DNA of 29,263 bases from CAYYVK01 sp964475145 (lineage in GTDB: Archaea; Aenigmatarchaeota; Aenigmatarchaeia; CG10238-14; SCSR01): the NCBI GenBank assembly GCA_964475145.1, contig CAYYVK010000006.1:1-29263 (forward strand), in the 5' to 3' direction. Shown one piece after another: positions 13,219 to 20,924 of this stretch (position 1 is its first letter; every line of letters begins with the position of its first letter). The notes under the pieces were generated by a model, which saw nothing but the letters and a program-made list of their open reading frames with translations, searched no databases and had not been told where the DNA came from. The position numbers and the translations under genes were made by a program.

Positions 13219-15575
13219 ATGTTGAAATTCCAGCCAAAAATAAAAGAAAAAAGATGGCGAATAGAGCTAGAGAAGAAATTACGAAAAAGTTGGGAAAAGG
13301 AGAGGATCTTCAAGTTCAATCCAAGAGCACATAAAAAAATCTTCAGTATCGACACGCCACCTCCCTATCCGAGACCAGCTTAAAACCTGGCGGGAATGGG
13401 AGGCCATGGCACATAGGAGCTGTAGCCCACTATTCCCAGATAGACATGATAGCAAGAACAGCTCGTATGCTTGGTTTTAACGTATTCTTCCCAATAGGTA
13501 TAGATCGTAATGGTATAGGTGTAGAAAGGTATGCCGAAAAAAGGTTTAATATAAGTTTGCATGAAATACCAAGAGATAAGTTTTTATCTTATTGTAAGAA
13601 TGCTTTGGACGAGCTTGAGGCTGAAATGCTAGATATAATGAAAAGTTTGGGTATATCCGGAGACTTTTATAATTATTATCGGACTGATTCTGAAAGCTAT
13701 AGAAAGCTCACGCAAGCAACTTTTATAGAGCTCTGGAACAAAGGTCTGATATACACAGATACCAGACCTAATAACTTTTGCCCCAATTGTAGAACTACTA
13801 TAGCTGATGCAGAAGTTATTTACGAAGAAATGCAAACAGAGCTTGTGTATGTGAAGTTTAAAGTGAGAGAAACAAAAGAAGACTTGATAGTAGCAACGAC
13901 AAGACCTGAACTAATCTGTGCATGTCAAGCTGTTCTTGTTCATCCCCAAGACGAGAGGTACAAACGATTTATAGGTAGGCATGCTATCATCCCAATTTAT
14001 GGAAGAGAAGTCCCGATCCTTGCAAACACTTCTGTAGACCCTAAATTTGGTTCTGGTGTGGTAATGGTATGCAGCTATGGAGATTCTGAAGATGTAAGGC
14101 TTTTTAGAGAGCTCAAACTACAAGAGATAATCGCTGTAGATGAACAAGGAAAAATGACGAAGAATGCAGGCGCCTACTCAGGATTAACAACAAAAGAAGC
14201 AAGAATTCAGATAGTAAAAGATCTAGAAAATAATGGTCTGCTAGTGAAAAAGGAATCGATAACTCATAGAACTCCTGTATGTGAGAAGTGTCGCACACCA
14301 ATAGAAATAATTCCGATGAACGAGTTCTACCTAAAGCAATTGCCTTTCAAAGAGGACATAAGGAAGTGTGGCGAAGCTATGACCTTCTATCCTGAAATGC
14401 ATAGACAACTTTTGCTAAACTGGGTAGATTCTATAACTATAGACTGGCCCATAAGCAGAAGGAGGTATTATGCAACTGAAATACCTGTCTGGTACTGCAA
14501 AAGCTGTGGAGAAGCACACGTACCAAAACCCGGAAAATACTATCAACCTTGGAAAGAAGAAAAGGCGCCATTTGAAAAGTGTAGTAAGTGTGGTGGAAAA
14601 GAGTTTATAGGAGAAACTAGAACTTTTGATACATGGTTTGATTCAAGCATATCCCCACTTTTCATTTCTAAATACTTAGAGGATAAAAAGTTTTTCAAGA
14701 AAATTTATCCTCTCAGCATAAGACCTCAAGGTAAAGATATAGTCAGAACATGGCTTTATTATACTTTGTTGAGATGTTACCTAGCAGTTGGTGTTTTCCC
14801 CTTCAAGGCAGCATGGATCTCAGGATACTGTGTAGACGAAAAAGGAGAAAAGATGAGCAAAAGTAAAGGAAATGTGATAGATCCTGAACCAATAATAGAA
14901 AAGTATGGAGCAGATGCTTTCAGGTTTTGGTCTGCTCAAGAAGCTAGTTTAGGCTTTGACTTTAGAGCTTCAGAAGAAAGAATAGCTAATGCTAGCAAGT
15001 TCTTGACAAAGCTTTGGAACATAGCTAGATTTATTTCCATGTTTCCTGTTGTCAAAAAAGCAAAATTGACGCCTACTGATGAATGGATACTTGGCGAGCT
15101 TGCAGAAACTTCTAAAGCTGTTGAAGAAGGGTATAAGAACTTTAACTTTTTCGTTCCAGCAACAAGGATGAGAGAGTTTCTTTGGAACTTGTTTGCTAAC
15201 CATTACATAGAGATGGTTAAAGCAAGAGCATACGGAAAAGGATTTTCAAAACAAGAACAAAAAGCTGCTTGGTTTACTTTACACACTTGCTTAAGAGTTT
15301 CTTTGAAGTTGCTTGCGCCAATCATTCCTTTTATTACTGACTACATCTGGAGAATCTTGTACAGCAAAAAGAGCATTCACAAAGAAAAGTTTGAAAAGAT
15401 TGGTTGGAAGAGAAAGGAGAAGTTGACAGAGGAAATACTATACTTTAACTCTAAAGTTTGGAGTATAAAGAAAGAGAAAGGTGTGCCACTTACTGCAGAA
15501 ATTCAGATACAAGTACCAAAAGAACTGAAGAAGCTTGAGAAAGACTTAAAAGCGATGCATAACATTAAAGACTGA
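13219..15575 (+). CDS. valS: Valyl-tRNA synthetase, interrupted by a 23-nt BHB intron
   Basis: Class-I synthetase that charges and edits tRNA-Val. The mRNA reads as join(13219..13373,13397..15575), giving 777 residues. Exon 1 encodes 51 codons ending IFSIDTPPPYP plus AG of the next codon; exon 2 gives T, so AGT codes Ser and GRPWHIGAVAHYSQ follows. That matches the archaeal ValRS signature with HIGA as the HIGH box. Unspliced, translation stops at TAA 13381. Further motifs: the CP1 editing domain (VATTRPELICACQAV), zinc knuckles CPNC, CEKC, CKSC and CSKC, IDWPISRRRYYATEIPVW, FDTWFDSSISP, and KMSKS near residue 538. A C-terminal anticodon-binding helical domain follows. The long C-terminal coiled coil of bacterial ValRS is absent. 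Confidence 0.9.
13374..13396 (+). other. Protein-coding bulge-helix-bulge (BHB) intron in valS
   Basis: The flanks fold as a BHB. The outer exon helix is CCTCCC (13360-13365) with GGGAGG (13398-13403). The 4-bp central helix is TCCG (13368-13371) with CGGG (13391-13394), including one T-G wobble. The 5' bulge is AGA (13372-13374). The inner helix is CCAG (13375-13378) with CTGG (13387-13390), closed by an 8-nt loop. The 3' bulge is AAT (13395-13397), facing two unpaired bases (TA), so this side is slightly relaxed. Cutting after the second base of each bulge (AG/A and AA/T) frees 23 nt, not a multiple of three, and restores exactly the conserved frame and residue (Ser). Confidence 0.88.
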
Positions 15576-15576
15576 C

Positions 15577-15586
15577 TTTTTAAAAG
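15577..15586 (+). promoter_or_regulatory. TATA-like box before the gene at 15607
   Basis: tttttaaaag is centred about 25 nt before the ATG at 15607, in the 31-nt space after valS. It suggests separate initiation for the membrane-protein/aRF1 pair. Confidence 0.45.
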
Positions 15587-15606
15587 CTTTTTGCGTATAA
15601 TAAAGT

Positions 15607-16071
15607 ATGATAGAAGGCATATGGATTGTTGCATTCCTTAATCTCTTGCCTACTACAGAACAGATAGGTGGAATAACAGTAGGCTTAGCTCTTGGCTTAA
15701 ATCCTTTATTAGTGCTTTTTGTTTCACTGACAATAAACTGTGTTCTTTTCTTTCCTGTTTATTTCGGGTTAGAAGCCTTTCATGAAAGAGCTCTTAGTAA
15801 GATAAAGCTTTTAAAAAGATACTTAGAAAGAATGAGAAAAAAGGCCAAACCTTATGTTGATAAGTATGGTGTGCTTGGGCTAACCCTTTTCATAGCTCTA
15901 CCAACACCACTGACTGGAACTTATACTGTCTCTGCTTTAAGTTGGTTTTTAGGACTTGACTGGAAAAGGTCTTTCCTCGCGATAATCCTAGGCTCTTCCA
16001 TAGGCGCTCTCATAATTTTCTTAAGCTATTTTGGAGTTTTTTATGCATTGAAAGCATTAATAGGTGGTTGA
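15607..16071 (+). CDS. Small multi-drug export family membrane protein (COG2426-like)
   Basis: A 154-residue integral membrane protein with four or five hydrophobic segments. It matches the 'small multi-drug export protein' family: an N-terminal LPTTEQIGGITVGLALGLNPLLVL (family: E-x-R-x-A-I-P-x-G-x-A-x-G), a central basic cytoplasmic loop (KIKLLKRYLERMRKKAK), then KYGVLGLTLFIALPTPLTGTYT and LGLDWKRSFLAIILGSSIGALI. The family name comes from a weak assignment and transport activity is not proven in archaea, so substrate is unknown. The aRF1 ATG directly follows its stop, indicating one transcript. Confidence 0.85.
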   Translation: MIEGIWIVAFLNLLPTTEQIGGITVGLALGLNPLLVLFVSLTINCVLFFPVYFGLEAFHERALSKIKLLKRYLERMRKKAKPYVDKYGVLGLTLFIALPTPLTGTYTVSALSWFLGLDWKRSFLAIILGSSIGALIIFLSYFGVFYALKALIGG

Positions 16072-17160
16072 ATGAAACAAGAAGAAATTTTAAAGCTGAA
16101 AAAGCTCATAAGAGAGTTGGAAAACTATAAGGGAAGGCATACAGAGCTTATATCAGTTTACATACCATCCGGAGCTAACATAGTAGATGTTGCAAACCAG
16201 CTTTTTGAAGAGAAAGGAACTGCAAGCAACATTAAGAGCAAGAGTACTAGAAAGAATGTGTTAGCTGCTCTAGAAAAGATTATCCAGCACCTAAAGAATT
16301 TCAGAGAAACTCCTCCTAACGGCTTAGTGGTATTTTGTGGCAACATATCTTCAGTAGAAGGTAAAGAAGATATACGTTTATGGAGTTTTGAGCCGCCTGA
16401 AAAGCTTTCTACAAAACTTTATTGGTGTGATCAAGTCTTTGTACTAGATCCTCTAAAGGAGATGTTGAGCGAAAAAGAAATTTTCGGACTGATAGTTTTA
16501 GACGCTAGAGAAGCAAACATAGGCCTGCTGGAAGGGAAAAGAATTGTACCACTAAAACATCTTGAATCGACTGTACCAAGCAAGACTGTAAAAGGAGGGA
16601 TGTCGCAAGGTCGTTATGACAGGTTAAGAGAAGATGCAATAAACGAGTTTTTGACAAAGGTTGGTGAGGAGGCTTCAAACCTTTTCCTTAAGCAGGAAAA
16701 GCTTGTGGGGGTTATAGTAGGTGGTCCTGGACCTATCAAGGAGAGGTTTGTGAGAGAAAGTTATCTCAACTACATGATACAGAAAAAGGTGCTTGGAATT
16801 AAAGATACAGGATATACTGGTGAATATGGTCTAGAAGAACTGGTGAAGAGGTCCGAAGATTTGATAAAAGAGACTGCACTTGCTAAAGAAAGAGAGTTGA
16901 TGAAAAGATTTTTTGTCGAAATCAGTAAAGAAGGTTTAGCTGTTTATGGTGAAGAAAAAGTAAAGGCTGCACTAGATGCTAATGCAGTAGAGACTCTACT
17001 AATTTCAGAGGAGTATCCAAGTAGTAAGGCTGAAGATTTGTTAAAGTTTGCTGAAGAACTTGATGTTCCTACTGCTTTTATTTCTGTAGATACTTCTGAA
17101 GGTAAAGAGTTTTTCAAGCTAGGAGGAGTTGGAGCTTTGCTTAGGTTCAAGGTCGAGTAA
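16072..17160 (+). CDS. prf1: Peptide chain release factor aRF1 with GGM in place of GGQ
   Basis: Archaeal class-1 release factor, 362 residues, three domains. Domain 1 has the stop-codon reading motifs NIKS (53-56) and YWCDQVF (117-123, the YxCxxxF motif). Domain 2 should carry GGQ, whose Gln triggers peptidyl-tRNA hydrolysis. Here the sequence is KGGMSQGRYDRLRE (174-187), with ATG at 16600-16602 where CAA/CAG is expected, and a Gln two residues further on. Everything around it (GRYDRLREDAINEF) is normal. Domain 3 (from about 270) is complete. It is not Pelota, since NIKS and YxCxxxF are present. The start abuts the upstream stop, and it converges on the thioredoxin-like gene with a 42-nt overlap. 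Confidence 0.92.
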   Translation: MKQEEILKLKKLIRELENYKGRHTELISVYIPSGANIVDVANQLFEEKGTASNIKSKSTRKNVLAALEKIIQHLKNFRETPPNGLVVFCGNISSVEGKEDIRLWSFEPPEKLSTKLYWCDQVFVLDPLKEMLSEKEIFGLIVLDAREANIGLLEGKRIVPLKHLESTVPSKTVKGGMSQGRYDRLREDAINEFLTKVGEEASNLFLKQEKLVGVIVGGPGPIKERFVRESYLNYMIQKKVLGIKDTGYTGEYGLEELVKRSEDLIKETALAKERELMKRFFVEISKEGLAVYGEEKVKAALDANAVETLLISEEYPSSKAEDLLKFAEELDVPTAFISVDTSEGKEFFKLGGVGALLRFKVE

Positions 17161-17499
17161 ATAACTGAGTAAAGTTTCCTCATCAACCTTTTCGATCTTC
17201 TTGTTTCCAACGATTACAGCAGGAGTTTTCTTTATACCTTTCAAGTATGCGAAAAACTTTCCTTCAAAATAATTCACATCACGAACTTTAAGCTTTGCAC
17301 CAGTTCTTTGAGCAACCTTTTGAGCTATTTCAAGAGCTTTTCGATCTTCTTCTGGAAGGATGTTAACCGTGTAAGAAGTTGGAGGCAGTAAGTCCCATGG
17401 TACAACATCCCACTTGCTGAAAAGTGTGTAGCTTGGTCTTGCTGAATCTCCAAAAATAATCACTTTCTCGTTTTTTATATAGACTTCTATGCTTTTCAT
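17119..17499 (-). CDS. Thioredoxin-fold-like small protein
   Basis: About 126 residues from the ATG at 17499 (MKSIEVYIKNEKVIIFG). An upstream TTG at 17544 would add 15 residues and run into the agmatinase promoter, so I prefer the ATG. The last third, YLKGIKKTPAVIVGNKKIEKVDEETLLSYL, matches the end of thioredoxin/glutaredoxin-like folds (cis-Pro in KTPAVIVG). No CxxC motif is present, so redox activity by that motif is not expected. The central ALEIAQKVAQRTGAKLKVRDVNYFE suits a beta-alpha-beta unit. Function unknown. The C-terminal 42 nt overlap the end of aRF1 on the other strand. Confidence 0.6.
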   Translation of the reverse strand: MKSIEVYIKNEKVIIFGDSARPSYTLFSKWDVVPWDLLPPTSYTVNILPEEDRKALEIAQKVAQRTGAKLKVRDVNYFEGKFFAYLKGIKKTPAVIVGNKKIEKVDEETLLSYLLDLEPKQSSNSS

Positions 17500-17525
17500 C
17501 AATAGAAAAAATTCGTTGGAAAAAA

Positions 17526-17535
17526 TTAAAGCTTT
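17526..17535 (+). promoter_or_regulatory. TATA-like box of the agmatinase-like gene
   Basis: ttaaagcttt is centred about 24 nt before the ATG at 17554 and no Shine-Dalgarno is visible. It is consistent with a leaderless mRNA. Confidence 0.4.
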
Positions 17536-17553
17536 AGCACCCAATTCTATCTT

Positions 17554-18402
17554 ATGATAAAATATCCTTCACGCGGGAACTACAGTTTTTTAGGATTAGA
17601 AAGTGTGAAACCTGAAGAAGCAGACGTGATAATCTTTCCTGTACCTTACGATTCTACGACTAGTTATAAGCCTGGAACAAGGTTTGGACCAAGAGCTGTG
17701 ATTCTTGCATCAAACGAAATTGAATCTTTTGATTTAGAAACAAAAAAAGATTTAGCAAAACTAAAGTTTTGTACATTACCTGAACTAGAGCCTGACGTAA
17801 GCTCTCCAGAAGCTATGGTAAATTCAGTAGCTAGCGTTTGTGAACAAATAGTAAAAATGAAGAAGTTTTTTGTAATGTTAGGTGGAGAACACACAATTTC
17901 TATCGGGAGTGTGAAAGCTTTGACAAAAAATTTGAAGAACTTCTCTGTAGTTTGTCTGGATGCTCATGCTGACCTGAGAGAAAGTTTCCAAAACAGCAAT
18001 TATAGCCATGCGTGCACGATGAGAAGAGTGTTAGAACTTTGTAGAGATGTTGTTTGGGTTGGCACTAGAAGTATGTGTGAAGAAGAGTACAAGTTTGCTA
18101 ATAAGCAGAAGTTAAAAATTTATCCAAAAATTGAGAACTTGGAAGAAATAATAAACAAATGTAAAGAAAATGTTTATCTTAGCATAGACTTGGACGTTTT
18201 CGATCCTTCTATCATTCCTTCTGTTGGTACTCCAGTAGCAAACGGACTTAATTGGGAAGAAGTATTAAAATTGATTAGAAAGTTGTGCGAAGAAAAAAAC
18301 CTAGTTGGTGCTGATGTAGTAGAGATACTCCCGCAACCTTTCAGCAGCTCAGAAGATTTGGTTGCTCAACTTGTAGCAAAACTTGTAGCTTACAGGTTTT
18401 AA
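17554..18402 (+). CDS. speB: Agmatinase/arginase family ureohydrolase
   Basis: A 282-residue dinuclear manganese hydrolase of the ureohydrolase superfamily. Metal-binding motifs are intact: GGEHTIS (His), DAHADLRESF (Asp, His, Asp) and SIDLDVFDPS (two Asp). The N-terminal region has VPYDSTTSYKPGTRFGPRAV, the usual agmatinase lead. Archaeal members mostly hydrolyse agmatine to putrescine and urea for polyamine synthesis; some use other guanidino compounds, so the substrate is inferred from family. No arginine decarboxylase is in the window. A short broken ORF and the transglutaminase-like gene follow closely on the same strand. Confidence 0.92.
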   Translation: MIKYPSRGNYSFLGLESVKPEEADVIIFPVPYDSTTSYKPGTRFGPRAVILASNEIESFDLETKKDLAKLKFCTLPELEPDVSSPEAMVNSVASVCEQIVKMKKFFVMLGGEHTISIGSVKALTKNLKNFSVVCLDAHADLRESFQNSNYSHACTMRRVLELCRDVVWVGTRSMCEEEYKFANKQKLKIYPKIENLEEIINKCKENVYLSIDLDVFDPSIIPSVGTPVANGLNWEEVLKLIRKLCEEKNLVGADVVEILPQPFSSSEDLVAQLVAKLVAYRF

Positions 18403-18403
18403 A

Positions 18404-18503
18404 ATGGAAGAAGAGTTAATCGAAGCTAAAAAAACTAGAAGATTTATATAAATCAAGGTGGGAGAAATTCTTAAAGAATTATTTGGAAGAAAAACACAAA
18501 TAA
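18404..18503 (+). pseudogene. Possible 32-codon small ORF with a one-base frameshift
   Basis: From ATG 18404 the frame runs 15 codons to a TAA. Removing one A from the A7 run near 18427-18433 opens a 32-residue amphipathic frame with MEEELIEAKKLEDLYKSRW at its start and a stop at 18501-18503, 4 nt before the next ATG (18508). Position and coding style suggest a real small gene in the same transcript. A sequencing error or natural frameshift would both fit. Not recognised. Confidence 0.35.
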
Positions 18504-18507
18504 TAGT

Positions 18508-19359
18508 ATGAAAATAGCCCTAATTGTGCTTGGGACGATAATTCTGCTATTGGTTGTCTCCTCCGTGTGGCTTGTAGAAACTATTAAGTTAAAGGATTAT
18601 GAAATACTTTCTCTGAAAGAAACCATTTCAACTCTGCAAGAAAATTTGTCGTCTACAAAATCAGAACTAGAAAGAGTTAAAACTTTATTCAATAACTTGA
18701 CGCGCTCAAAAGAATCTATTCTTAGAAATCCGAGCTGGGAAGAGTTGAAAACTTTTTTAGAAGCAGACGACACAAATAAGTTAGTGTACAATGAAAAATC
18801 TTTTGATTGCACAGGATTTGCGTTGGAGCTTTTCAAACGTGCAAGAGTAAATGGTTTCAGAGTTGGTATAGTAGAGCTTGTTTTTGAGAGCAACAGAAGT
18901 GCACACCTTCTGAACGTTTTTCAAACAACTGATAGAGGGATTGTTTTCATAGACGTTACTGGTAATGAAAACGGTACTGGTAAGGATAAAGTTGGCTATG
19001 TAGAAGTTGGAAAACCTTATGGAACCATAAATTTGGAGGATGTAAAAGAAAAGTTTGTAGACTGTAGCATTAGTTGTTCAGAACTCTCTAGAGATTTAAC
19101 CTACGCATATTATTCAAACATTTTTAGTTATAGTTATTATTCTGCCATAGAAAATTGTGTAGAGCTTTACAAGCAGTGTGTTGATGCGTATAATAAAGCT
19201 GTGGAAGAATTTAATAAAGGTCGTAGTAGCTATACACTCTCTCAGCTAAACACGTGGTACAACAATTTACAAAAACTAAGAAATTATTTAGTGAGCGGAG
19301 ACTTCTATATAGTATCTAAGATTGACGATCCTGTAAAGAGTGTTCAAATTCTGTGGTGA
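18508..19359 (+). CDS. Membrane-anchored transglutaminase-like protein
   Basis: 283 residues. An N-terminal hydrophobic segment (about residues 4-22) acts as signal anchor, followed by a predicted coiled coil (residues about 28-70, LKETISTLQENL). The domain after it carries a Cys-His-Asp order typical of transglutaminase-like cysteine peptidases: Cys101 in SFDCTGFALEL, His133 in SAHLLNVF and Asp149 in IVFIDVTGNENG. The C-terminal part (about 190-270) is rich in Tyr and helical, with paired cysteines (CSISCSE; CVELYKQC). The protein probably faces the cell exterior and could process surface proteins or peptides. Catalysis is inferred from the triad. It converges with the Ig-like surface protein, the two stops being adjacent at 19359/19360. 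Confidence 0.75.
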   Translation: MKIALIVLGTIILLLVVSSVWLVETIKLKDYEILSLKETISTLQENLSSTKSELERVKTLFNNLTRSKESILRNPSWEELKTFLEADDTNKLVYNEKSFDCTGFALELFKRARVNGFRVGIVELVFESNRSAHLLNVFQTTDRGIVFIDVTGNENGTGKDKVGYVEVGKPYGTINLEDVKEKFVDCSISCSELSRDLTYAYYSNIFSYSYYSAIENCVELYKQCVDAYNKAVEEFNKGRSSYTLSQLNTWYNNLQKLRNYLVSGDFYIVSKIDDPVKSVQILW

Positions 19360-20505
19360 CTACTCTTCCTTTTTGCTCTTACTTTTTCTCGTTGCAACTA
19401 TCAGAGCAACGAGAGAGAGGATTAAAGCCACTATACTTATTCCTACTGGCAAAGTTATTACAAACCTTTGAGTTAGCATTATACTTGCTGAAACTATTTC
19501 AGATTCTCCATCCTTGTTCCTGCACTGGTAATAGACTGTTTTCTCGCCTTCCCCACCCTCAAGCTTCCATTCTTTAATTTCTGTATAGGGTTCGTAAGCA
19601 CTCCAGAATATTTTGTCGTTACTGTATCTGCACTCTTCAGCTCCAACTGCACTGAGTGAAAGAGTTACAAAAACCGAATCCGTTGTTGGTGCACCACCAT
19701 TTATAGCAATGGAAAGATGTCTAGGTACTGCTGGCTTAACCAAAATGATAGGTGAAACTGATTCCACCTTTGCTTGATCGTCCTTAACAGTAAAAGTTTG
19801 ATTTCCTTTTTTGTAGAGTATAAGTGTTATTGTCTTTTGGCCATTGTCTAATGGCAGAAACTTGTAAGTGGAAGGAATAAACTTAGCTGTAGGGTCTGTA
19901 GAGGAGAAAGTAATAGTACCTGTATAGTCTGCCTTTATCACATCGCCACTATACGCAATAATCGTAACGTTGAAAGGGTCTCCTGAAATAACCTCTTGTG
20001 GGACATCCGATACAACGAACTTAGTCAAAGGTCCTATCTTCACGTTTACTGGAAAGCTTCCACTCTTCACATTACCGGCTGAATCTGTTATCTTCCAACT
20101 AAACTGATACAATCCTATCTTGTTTGGAGCAGTTACTGAACTGAAGATAAACCTCTGAGTAGAACCTGGAGTTATGCCAGGTCCTATCGAGAAGAATGCT
20201 ATCTTTGTTACCTTACCTTCGCTTACCGTTGCAGAAGATTGCCAGCCAGATGGGAGTACGAACAAGTTCTTCACGTCGAAATAACTCACATTATGCTCGT
20301 CCAAAGGCAAGCTTATCTCTATTTTCACTATGTTGTGGATAGAAGCCTTCTCGTTGACAACTTTCAAAGTCATTTCCTGCGTGCTACCTAAAGAAAACTC
20401 GTTTGGTGATGCTGTAACTTGATAGTTCTCAGCTTTCACTGGTACAACTGCAAACAGTGCTAGTAGAGTTAATATTATGAAGGTTTTTCCCTTCATTTTT
20501 CTCAT
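19360..20505 (-). CDS. Secreted Ig-like surface protein with C-terminal membrane anchor
   Basis: A 381-residue exported protein. Residues 1-25 form a signal peptide (basic MRKMKGK, hydrophobic core, cleavage likely after VKA/E). Two or three beta-sandwich, Ig/CARDB-like domains follow (ANFSLGSTQEMTLKVVNEKA-type strands are replaced here by NEFSLGSTQEMTLKVVN; later PLTKFVVSDVPQEV and PAVPRHLSIAING). A last domain with two Cys (EECRYSNDK; VYYQCRNKDGE) may hold a disulfide. Residues about 350-372 are a transmembrane helix, with a short basic tail (RKSKSKKEE) inside. Probably part of the cell envelope or an adhesin. No enzymatic motif. A TATA-like stretch is at 20523-20533 for a leaderless start. 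Confidence 0.75.
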   Translation of the reverse strand: MRKMKGKTFIILTLLALFAVVPVKAENYQVTASPNEFSLGSTQEMTLKVVNEKASIHNIVKIEISLPLDEHNVSYFDVKNLFVLPSGWQSSATVSEGKVTKIAFFSIGPGITPGSTQRFIFSSVTAPNKIGLYQFSWKITDSAGNVKSGSFPVNVKIGPLTKFVVSDVPQEVISGDPFNVTIIAYSGDVIKADYTGTITFSSTDPTAKFIPSTYKFLPLDNGQKTITLILYKKGNQTFTVKDDQAKVESVSPIILVKPAVPRHLSIAINGGAPTTDSVFVTLSLSAVGAEECRYSNDKIFWSAYEPYTEIKEWKLEGGEGEKTVYYQCRNKDGESEIVSASIMLTQRFVITLPVGISIVALILSLVALIVATRKSKSKKEE

Positions 20506-20522
20506 TAATTACTATGCAACTA

Positions 20523-20533
20523 AAACTTAAATT
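20523..20533 (-). promoter_or_regulatory. TATA-like box of the Ig-like protein gene
   Basis: On the minus strand an aatttaagttt stretch lies about 23 nt before the ATG at 20505. No ribosome site is visible. Inferred from spacing. Confidence 0.35.
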
Positions 20534-20579
20534 ATTGATTTTGTTAATTTTAAAAACTTTACCGTAAAAGTTTATAAAA

Positions 20580-20924
20580 TTATTTCTTTTTCTCCTCCTT
20601 TGCTTCTTTTTTCTTCTCTTCCAACTTTTTCTCTTCCTTTAGCTCTGCTGCAGAAGGTAGTTTAAGTCCTAGTTTGCTAATCAGCCCAGACTTTTTGTAA
20701 GCTTCTATAACCTCATCATCACTTGCCTCCTCTCTTATCTCTAGCTTGTGTTCTAGTGGCTTAAGATGAAGAATATTCGCCTTTCTTCTCTTAACGCCAG
20801 TAAGCAGCTTAGGACCAGTAACTAGAACAAAACTTTTGTCTAACTTCTTTAGGACAACACAATAATGTCCACTTTCCCTACCAGCCGTTTTTATGCACAC
20901 CCTGCCAACCTCTATAATTTTCAA
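20580..20924 (-). CDS. rpl14e: Ribosomal protein eL14
   Basis: Large-subunit protein eL14 (L14e), an SH3-like barrel. The conserved part reads KIIEVGRVCIKTAGRESGHYCVV...FVLVTGPKLLTGVKRRKANILHL, which is the full archaeal family core, followed by a charged helix and a Lys/Glu-rich tail. I place the start at the TTG at 20924-20922. It overlaps the DUF106 stop as TTGA and gives a product beginning just before IIEVGRV, as in other archaea. An ATG further upstream (20951) would add nine residues that overlap DUF106. It is the last gene of the minus-strand ribosomal operon. Confidence 0.93.
   Translation of the reverse strand: MKIIEVGRVCIKTAGRESGHYCVVLKKLDKSFVLVTGPKLLTGVKRRKANILHLKPLEHKLEIREEASDDEVIEAYKKSGLISKLGLKLPSAAELKEEKKLEEKKKEAKEEKKK

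Noticed and set aside
17119..17160. Stop readthrough between aRF1 and the thioredoxin-like gene
   Set aside because: The two genes are on opposite strands and only overlap at their 3' ends, a common compact arrangement.
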